A DNA stretch of 10,459 nt from the NCBI GenBank assembly GCA_963621145.1, contig CAVFDI010000056.1:1-10459 (forward strand). Reading direction: 5' to 3'. Positions 5,639 through 10,459 of the stretch are shown here, one piece after another. Source of the DNA: W0P28-013 sp963621145. GTDB lineage: Bacteria; Bacteroidota; Bacteroidia; Bacteroidales; Paludibacteraceae. A program made the translations under genes and the position numbers. Within the stretch, counting starts at the first letter, position 1, and each line of letters starts with the position of its first letter. The notes beneath the pieces were generated by a model. It was given only the letters and a program-made list of their open reading frames with translations, had not been told where the DNA came from and made no database searches.

Positions 5639-7177
5639 ATGTTGGTCAAGACTTTCGCAGCAGCCGTTCAGGGCATCAACGCCATATTGGTCACCATCGA
5701 GGTGAACATTTCGCAGGGCATTCGCTTTTTCTTGGTTGGATTGCCCGACAACGCCGTGAAAGAGAGTCACGAGCGCATTTTGTCGGCATTGCAATACAAC
5801 AAAATTCCAGTGCCGCGCCGTCAGGTGGTCATCAACATGGCGCCAGCCGACATTCGCAAAGAGGGTTCGGCCTACGATCTGCCGCTAGCCATTGGCATGC
5901 TAGCTGCCAACGAAACCCTCGATGCTAGCGAACTCGAACATTATGTGCTGATGGGCGAACTGTCGCTCGACGGCACGCTGAAACCTGTGAAAGGCGTGCT
6001 GCCGATTGCCATTTTGGCGCGCGAAAAAGGTTTCAAAGGCTTCATCTTACCAAAAGAAAATGCTCGCGAAGCCGCTGTGGTGAACGATTTGGAGATTTAT
6101 GGCGTGTCGAACATAACCGAAGTTGTGGAGTTTTTCAATCATAAACGTACGTTGGAGCCGACCATTGTGAACACGCGCGAGGAGTTCTACGCTCATGCCA
6201 ACGCATTCGACATCGATTTCGCCGATGTGAAAGGTCAGGAAAATGTGAAGCGCGCGCTCGAGATTGCCGCTGCTGGCGGACACAATATCATCATGGTCGG
6301 TCCTCCGGGTGCTGGCAAATCGATGCTGGCAAAGCGCATTCCAACCATTCTGCCACCGCTCACGCTCTACGAGGCACTCGAGACTACCAAAATTCACTCC
6401 GTGGCGGGAAAAATCGACAGCAACACCTCGCTCATGGCGCAGCGTCCGTTCCGCAATCCGCATCACACCATTTCCGATGTGGCGTTGGTTGGTGGCGGCA
6501 CTTTTCCGCAGCCAGGCGAGATTTCGTTGGCGCACAATGGCGTGCTTTTTCTCGACGAACTGCCCGAATTTAAGCGGCAAGTTCTCGAAGTGATGCGCCA
6601 ACCGCTCGAAGACCGCAAAATCTGCATTTCGCGTGCCAAATTTGCCGTGGAATATCCTGCCAGTTTCATGCTTGTGGCGGCCATGAACCCTTGTCCGTGT
6701 GGCTACTACAACCACCCAACGCGCGAATGTGTCTGCTCGCCGGGCATGATTCAGAAGTACCTGAGCCGCATCAGCGGGCCGCTGCTCGATCGTATTGATA
6801 TGCATATCGAGATTGTGCCTGTGCCGTTCGATAAACTATCCGAAGCCGCTCCTGCCGAGCCAAGTGCCGTAATTCGCGAACGTGTGATAAAGGCGCGGCA
6901 GGTGCAAGAAGCGCGATTCAAAGATGTGGCGGGCGTTTATTGCAATGCGCAGATGTCGTCGAAAATGCTGCGCCGCTATTGCGAAGTGAATGCCGAAGGT
7001 CAGCAACTTTTGAAAGCCGCCATGCTGCGAATGAACCTTTCGGCGCGCGCCTACGACCGTATTCTCAAGGTGGCTCGCACCATTGCCGATATGGCTGGCA
7101 GCGAGAATATCGAGACCGAACACCTTGCCGAAGCCATCAACTACCGCAATCTCGACAAAGAGGGCTGGGCAGGGTAG
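5639..7177 (+). CDS. comM: YifB/ComM family Mg-chelatase-like AAA+ ATPase
   Basis: The 512-residue protein matches the ComM/YifB family along its whole length. Residues 1 to about 165 are the ChlI/S5-like N-terminal domain (MLVKTFAAAVQGINA, GLPDNAVKESHERI, INMAPADIRKEGSAYDLPLA). The AAA+ core follows, with Walker A GPPGAGKS at 221-228, Walker B LFLDE ending at E307, four cysteines that may bind zinc (C352, C354, C364, C366, in NPCPCGYYNHPTRECVC), and GPLLDRID at 380-387. The Mg-chelatase C-terminal helical domain runs from about 400 and includes SARAYDRILKVARTIADM. In other bacteria ComM is a hexameric helicase promoting branch migration during natural transformation; in Bacteroidota the role is less studied. 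The ATG at 5639 follows CAAAAGAA, an A-rich start context. All key motifs are intact and the length is normal. It ends facing the amidase gene. Confidence 0.95.
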   Translation: MLVKTFAAAVQGINAILVTIEVNISQGIRFFLVGLPDNAVKESHERILSALQYNKIPVPRRQVVINMAPADIRKEGSAYDLPLAIGMLAANETLDASELEHYVLMGELSLDGTLKPVKGVLPIAILAREKGFKGFILPKENAREAAVVNDLEIYGVSNITEVVEFFNHKRTLEPTIVNTREEFYAHANAFDIDFADVKGQENVKRALEIAAAGGHNIIMVGPPGAGKSMLAKRIPTILPPLTLYEALETTKIHSVAGKIDSNTSLMAQRPFRNPHHTISDVALVGGGTFPQPGEISLAHNGVLFLDELPEFKRQVLEVMRQPLEDRKICISRAKFAVEYPASFMLVAAMNPCPCGYYNHPTRECVCSPGMIQKYLSRISGPLLDRIDMHIEIVPVPFDKLSEAAPAEPSAVIRERVIKARQVQEARFKDVAGVYCNAQMSSKMLRRYCEVNAEGQQLLKAAMLRMNLSARAYDRILKVARTIADMAGSENIETEHLAEAINYRNLDKEGWAG

Positions 7178-7182
7178 AGAAA

Positions 7183-7210
7183 AAAGGTTAGAGGTTATAG
7201 GTTGGAGGAC
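7183..7210. repeat. GGTTAGAGGTTATAGGTTGGAGG degenerate repeat
   Basis: Six bases after the comM stop codon begins a run of GGTTAGA, GGTTATA and GGTTGGA units. It is a variant of the GTTAGGA family at 4204-4225 and 10329-10375, again placed directly behind a plus-strand gene. Confidence 0.5.
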
Positions 7211-7236
7211 GGTAACTGAAATCTAGTGCAAAATAA

Positions 7237-7260
7237 TGTAGGGACGTGGCGTGACGCGCC
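7237..7260 (+). repeat. TGTAGGG-headed GC-rich repeat, copy 2
   Basis: TGTAGGGACGTGG is followed by a short hairpin, GGCG (7248-7251) and CGCC (7257-7260) with a 5-base loop, then CTTATTGTTG. The head matches the elements at the window edges but the GC-rich body differs. It lies between the convergent comM and amidase genes, where it might help end transcription from either side; no long T-run follows. Confidence 0.55.
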
Positions 7261-7280
7261 CTTATTGTTGTGGAAATCGC

Positions 7281-7329
7281 AATCTTCAAATCTTCGAATA
7301 CACAATCTTCTAACTAGAAATTAGAAATT
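7281..7329. repeat. AATCTTC and TAGAAATT short-word repeats
   Basis: AATCTTC occurs three times (7281-7287, 7289-7295, 7304-7310), followed by TAGAAATTAGAAATT (7315-7329). With the repeats at 7183-7210 and 7237-7260 this accounts for most of the 165-bp convergent spacer. No small gene is seen there. Confidence 0.5.
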
Positions 7330-7342
7330 TTCAATAGGAAAT

Positions 7343-10279
7343 TTATTCAAGAAATTCCATTATCTGTTTTACGAGTTTTTGGCGTTGGTTTTCGCTGGTG
7401 ATGGCCTCGATTGGGAAGCCGCAGACGAAGGTGCGGTAGAGACCTTTGTATGCCACGGCTGCCGAAACGCCATTTTGTGTGTAGCGCATGGCAGTGCAGG
7501 CTTTGGGGTCGGCTGGTTCGATGCCGTCGGGCGACTCCACGCAATAGAGCGAGTCGTTCAGTTGCGCACTGAAGTCGAAATCGCCACGAATGCCGCTGCG
7601 CGATGTTACGCCTTGCACTTTGCCATCTTGTGTGGCCCGGCTTGTGCGCCAAGTAAATTTCAGCACGGTGCGCGAAAAATAGCGATCGGCTTCGCTGGCA
7701 CTGCCCGTCCACAAATCGGTGCCGACATACGCGCCGCTGGTTAGAAATGCGCCGCCTTGCAGGCAATAGTCAGTTATTTTGCGCTGATTTTCGGGCGAAA
7801 ATGTGGCGAATTGCCATTGTGTGGTGTCGCTGCCAAGGTGACAACGGCGTTGTTCGCCCAAAATCCAATCCACTGCGCGATAGTCCGACAAAAGTACGCT
7901 ACCATGCGCTACGGCTGCTGCGCTGCACGACACAAACGAATAGCCCGCAGCCCGCAGCGCGCGCCCGTGAACTATCGGATAGTCGAATGTGTTGCCGGCC
8001 ACCGAGCGTGTGTCGAAATTGCAGTTGCTTGCGCCCCAGCCTGGTGAGTCGTCGTCGCTCCAAAGTTCGCTGCGCCGGAACTCTTTTTGCGCGCCTACAT
8101 ACGATATGTCGCTGATGTAAGGCACGGCATCGTCGAGCCAATCGGGGAAACCTGCAAAATCGCCCGAAGCAAATCCTTCAGGACCAGAAATGCGCTCGAA
8201 ACCATTGACTATCAGCACGGTATGTTTGGCTTGCGAATTGCGGCAAACCGACAAAATCTCCGAAGGGAAACTTGCTCCACCATCGTTCACAGCCACAATT
8301 TTGAAACTGTAGATCTTATCAGGTTCGATGGCAAATCGCACCATGCTATCGGTCAGCAGCGTGCCATTGTCGAATCCGCCATCGTCTGTGCGCGTGTAAA
8401 GCACAAAAGCCGTTGGTGTGGCAGTTGGCTCGAGCGAATCTTGCACGGCTCGCCACGAGAGTTGTACTGTGTCGCCAAAAAGTTGCGCTGCAAAATCGCT
8501 CACAGGCAGCGGTTGAACGATGTACGGCTGTCCGTTTTGCTCGGCAATGAATCGCAAAATGCCTTTGTAGATGGCACGGCAAGCAGCGAATTTGAACCTT
8601 GGATCGAGTGCCAGTCGCATATCTTCAAAATTCTGATGCGAAAACATCTCGAGCAACATGGCTGGCACTTCGGGGCGGCGCGATTCGCTGTAACTCTTGT
8701 CCCACATGCCGCGGCAAGTCCATTGCGGGTTGCATGTTTGGCGAATGTCGCTGACGAATTGCGTGGTGACATAGTCGGCCAAGTCGCGAGCCACCTTGCG
8801 CGATTGCCCGTTGGGATAGCGCAGCACATGTTCGTTGTTGGTGGTGTAGATGCCCAGCGTGCCTACCACGCTATCGTGTTTGCAACCCGAGTCGCTATGA
8901 ATGCCCACTGAAACATCGATTGGAATTTTCAAACCATCGCTTGCAGGCGCATTCTCGCTACCATTGTTGAGCCAATTCACCCACAGTCCGTGCGACGAGA
9001 TGTCGTCGATATAATCGCTTTCGCCTTCGCTGTTTTGGTAGACTTCTTGTGGCGCTCCTGCCCATTGTAGCCAATAGGTGGCGGCTTCGATGTATTTGGC
9101 ACGACCGCTCACTGCGCTGCTATCGCCCTCTATGGAACGCGCCACACAGCTCATGCCTCCTCCAAAACGCACTGCGTCGGCCACTGCTACGCCGCCTGCT
9201 TTACTTTGGTTCGAAAGCACAACCTTGCCAAAATCGGCATTGATTCCGCGTCGAAAATAGAATTTTCCGAGATAGATCCAAGTGCCAGCGCCCATGGCTT
9301 GATTTACCACGACTTCGGTTGCGCCGCCAGCGTGATAGACTGTGTAGCGCGCGGCTGTGGTGTTGTTGCTGGTGTTTGGATATGCCACCGAAACCCAATA
9401 TTCGCCATCTTCTGGAATATCGGGAATCCACTCTACGAAAGCCTCTTCGGTGTTGCTAGTGGTGCGCATCAGGCGGCAAGTGCCAGCACCAAACGGACTC
9501 TCGCCTCGGTTGTAGGCAGATTTTTTTTGCCAAAATCCGCCTTGCGATGTGCTGAAATAGTTGTCTGTGCCCGTTTCGCAATAGAGCGCGTCGTGGCTGA
9601 TGTTGTCGTTGTCGTTATCCACAATCACCTCGTGCGTTTGCACATCGCGTTCGTGTGGCATAAGCACATTGGCACCAGCATTTTCGAGCATTGGCAGCAG
9701 ATAGGGCAGCACATACGATGCCGAGAGTTTGTCCTCCACCGTTTCGAAATAGCGTGCGCGTTGCCACCGCCAGCGATTACTTTTTTGGTCGAAATACCAG
9801 CCGTGACTGTGCCACAGGGCGATGTTGCGATTTTGCAAACCTTGGCTGATGGTGTAGGGTTGCGAGGCGTGTGTGATGAAACTTTTTGGCGTGCGGTTGG
9901 TTGGCGAGAGCGCGTTTTTCTCCGAATCGGGACGAAAACGGCTGGGAATGAGCGATTCAATTTTTTTGCCATTGGCGTAGACTTCCACTTCGAAATTCGG
10001 ATAATCTTTGGCGGCTAGCGCGGTAAGACCAGCCGTGAGCGAATCGACTGTGGCAGGGCGAAATGGCATGGCGCTGAAGGCAAAATTGGCGTGAATGGCG
10101 AGCGTTTTGGCTTTGTTGTTCACCAAAATTTTTTTGACGCGCGCATCGCTCACGGTCATGTATTGGTCGCTGAACGCACGCAGATAGTCGGTCATGGTTT
10201 GCCGCAGCGCGTCTTGCTGCGCCATCATCGGCAGTGCAGCGAGCAAAAACAGTACGATTATCAGCGATTTTCCTCTCAT
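7343..10279 (-). CDS. Exported multidomain protein: Amidase_3-like domain with inserted golvesin domain, Fn3 and C-terminal Rossmann-like domain
   Basis: The 978-residue product is exported: signal peptide MRGKSLIIVLFLLAALPMMAQQ, cleaved near residue 20. A region of about 120 residues precedes a zinc amidase-like domain resembling N-acetylmuramoyl-L-alanine amidase: H159 (WHSHG), E182 (TVEDKLS), H461 (VGIHSDSG) and E544 (PAMLLEMFSHQ). The second and third putative metal ligands are 279 residues apart because a golvesin-like beta domain is inserted (about 240-375, with VEWIPDIPEDGEYWVSVAYP and GGVAVADAVRFGGG). An Fn3-like domain (about 588-680) and a C-terminal domain beginning HTVLIVNGFERISGP (about 686-860), which looks like a class I glutamine-amidotransferase/ThuA-type fold, follow. 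Relatives in Bacteroidota are often labelled 'xanthan lyase', a poorly supported name. Peptidoglycan or glycopeptide cleavage at the envelope is the likely role. ATGs at 10297 and 10279 are both in frame; I prefer 10279 because the promoter leaves too short a leader for 10297. Confidence 0.85.
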   Translation of the reverse strand: MRGKSLIIVLFLLAALPMMAQQDALRQTMTDYLRAFSDQYMTVSDARVKKILVNNKAKTLAIHANFAFSAMPFRPATVDSLTAGLTALAAKDYPNFEVEVYANGKKIESLIPSRFRPDSEKNALSPTNRTPKSFITHASQPYTISQGLQNRNIALWHSHGWYFDQKSNRWRWQRARYFETVEDKLSASYVLPYLLPMLENAGANVLMPHERDVQTHEVIVDNDNDNISHDALYCETGTDNYFSTSQGGFWQKKSAYNRGESPFGAGTCRLMRTTSNTEEAFVEWIPDIPEDGEYWVSVAYPNTSNNTTAARYTVYHAGGATEVVVNQAMGAGTWIYLGKFYFRRGINADFGKVVLSNQSKAGGVAVADAVRFGGGMSCVARSIEGDSSAVSGRAKYIEAATYWLQWAGAPQEVYQNSEGESDYIDDISSHGLWVNWLNNGSENAPASDGLKIPIDVSVGIHSDSGCKHDSVVGTLGIYTTNNEHVLRYPNGQSRKVARDLADYVTTQFVSDIRQTCNPQWTCRGMWDKSYSESRRPEVPAMLLEMFSHQNFEDMRLALDPRFKFAACRAIYKGILRFIAEQNGQPYIVQPLPVSDFAAQLFGDTVQLSWRAVQDSLEPTATPTAFVLYTRTDDGGFDNGTLLTDSMVRFAIEPDKIYSFKIVAVNDGGASFPSEILSVCRNSQAKHTVLIVNGFERISGPEGFASGDFAGFPDWLDDAVPYISDISYVGAQKEFRRSELWSDDDSPGWGASNCNFDTRSVAGNTFDYPIVHGRALRAAGYSFVSCSAAAVAHGSVLLSDYRAVDWILGEQRRCHLGSDTTQWQFATFSPENQRKITDYCLQGGAFLTSGAYVGTDLWTGSASEADRYFSRTVLKFTWRTSRATQDGKVQGVTSRSGIRGDFDFSAQLNDSLYCVESPDGIEPADPKACTAMRYTQNGVSAAVAYKGLYRTFVCGFPIEAITSENQRQKLVKQIMEFLE

Positions 10280-10313
10280 TATCAGCGCTTTCGTCATTCG
10301 CAATGACAAAATG

Positions 10314-10321
10314 CAAAGATA
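10314..10321 (-). promoter_or_regulatory. -7 promoter element for the amidase gene
   Basis: On the minus strand TATCTTTG at 10321-10314, followed by CA, matches the Bacteroides -7 consensus TAnnTTTG exactly. Transcription would start near 10306, about 27 bases before the ATG at 10279, the same leader length as for tyrS. No TTG or TTTG is present at the expected -33 distance: that place is filled by the TTAGGAA repeat. Confidence 0.6.
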
Positions 10322-10328
10322 CGAAAAA

Positions 10329-10375
10329 GTTAGGAATTAGGAATTAGGAGTTAGGAGTGAGAAGTTAGGAGTGAA
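10329..10375. repeat. GTTAGGA/ATTAGGA/GTGAGAA tandem repeat block
   Basis: Seven near-copies of a 7-base unit follow one another: GTTAGGA, ATTAGGA, ATTAGGA, GTTAGGA, GTGAGAA, GTTAGGA, GTGAAC. The part 10349-10368 is identical over 20 bp to 4203-4222. Unlike the other copies, which follow genes, this one lies directly upstream of the amidase gene and covers its -33 region. Confidence 0.75.
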
Positions 10376-10404
10376 CGCATGACAGATGGATAATTCGGTT
10401 TACC

Positions 10405-10459
10405 CATTCAATCATTCGATGATTCAATAATTCGATAATTATTCTGTAGGGTCGAATGA
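10405..10459 (+). repeat. ATTCAAT/ATTCGAT word repeat plus TGTAGGG element, copy 3 (cut by window end)
   Basis: Words ATTCAATCATTCGATGATTC and AATAATTCGATAATTATTC lead into TGTAGGG at 10445-10451 and CGAATGA to the window end. The order (ATTCAAT words, then TGTAGGG, then CGAATGA) is the same as at 1-57 read on the minus strand, so the two window edges carry the same composite element in opposite orientation. The palindromic arm of this copy, if present, lies beyond the window. Confidence 0.6.

Noticed and set aside
9602..9619. GTTGTC hexamer run within the amidase gene
   Set aside because: Only about three units, in frame, encoding an Asp-Asn run; too short to claim slippage or a functional repeat.
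9206..10018. Plus-strand open frame of 270 codons inside the amidase gene, and a similar one at 8087-8911
   Set aside because: Both are antisense to clearly conserved domains, have no start context or promoter, and show no family motifs.

Overview
The window reads as a chromosomal stretch of a Bacteroidota bacterium, most likely a Bacteroidales relative. The evidence is the Bacteroides-type promoter signature TAnnTTTG in front of three genes, A-rich start contexts instead of Shine-Dalgarno sites, a PCMD-type secreted protein, a golvesin-domain amidase of the kind often annotated 'xanthan lyase', and protein sequences close in style to Bacteroides homologues. This placement is inferred from motifs and family memory, not from a search.

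Layout: six protein genes fill almost the whole window. tyrS (minus, 51-1349) and an SDR-type dehydratase/epimerase with an added C-terminal zinc finger (plus, 1576-3111) are divergent, sharing a 226-bp spacer with two facing promoters. Three more plus-strand genes follow: a secreted PCMD-family protein (3239-4198), a U32 'peptidase' family protein related to RNA-hydroxylation factors (4259-5503), and a YifB/ComM Mg-chelatase-like ATPase (5639-7177). A large exported multidomain amidase-like protein (minus, 7343-10279) converges on comM. No tRNA, rRNA, CRISPR array, transposase or phage gene was seen. No gene-free stretch exceeds 300 bases: spacers are 226, 127, 60, 135, 165 and about 180 bp.

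The genes do not form an obvious single pathway. tyrS (translation), the U32 protein (probably tRNA or rRNA modification) and comM (DNA processing during transformation or recombination) are cytoplasmic housekeeping-type genes. The PCMD protein and the amidase are exported and probably act at the cell envelope or on glycans. The SDR protein has no assigned substrate.

The least ordinary content is (1) the SDR fused to a treble-clef zinc finger, (2) an Amidase_3-like catalytic domain whose metal ligands are split by an inserted golvesin-like domain, and (3) spacers built largely from degenerate short-word repeats, including an exact 20-bp match between two spacers about 6 kb apart and three copies of a TGTAGGG-headed GC-rich element, at both window edges and at the convergent gene junction. 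I did not find a convincing new multi-gene system.
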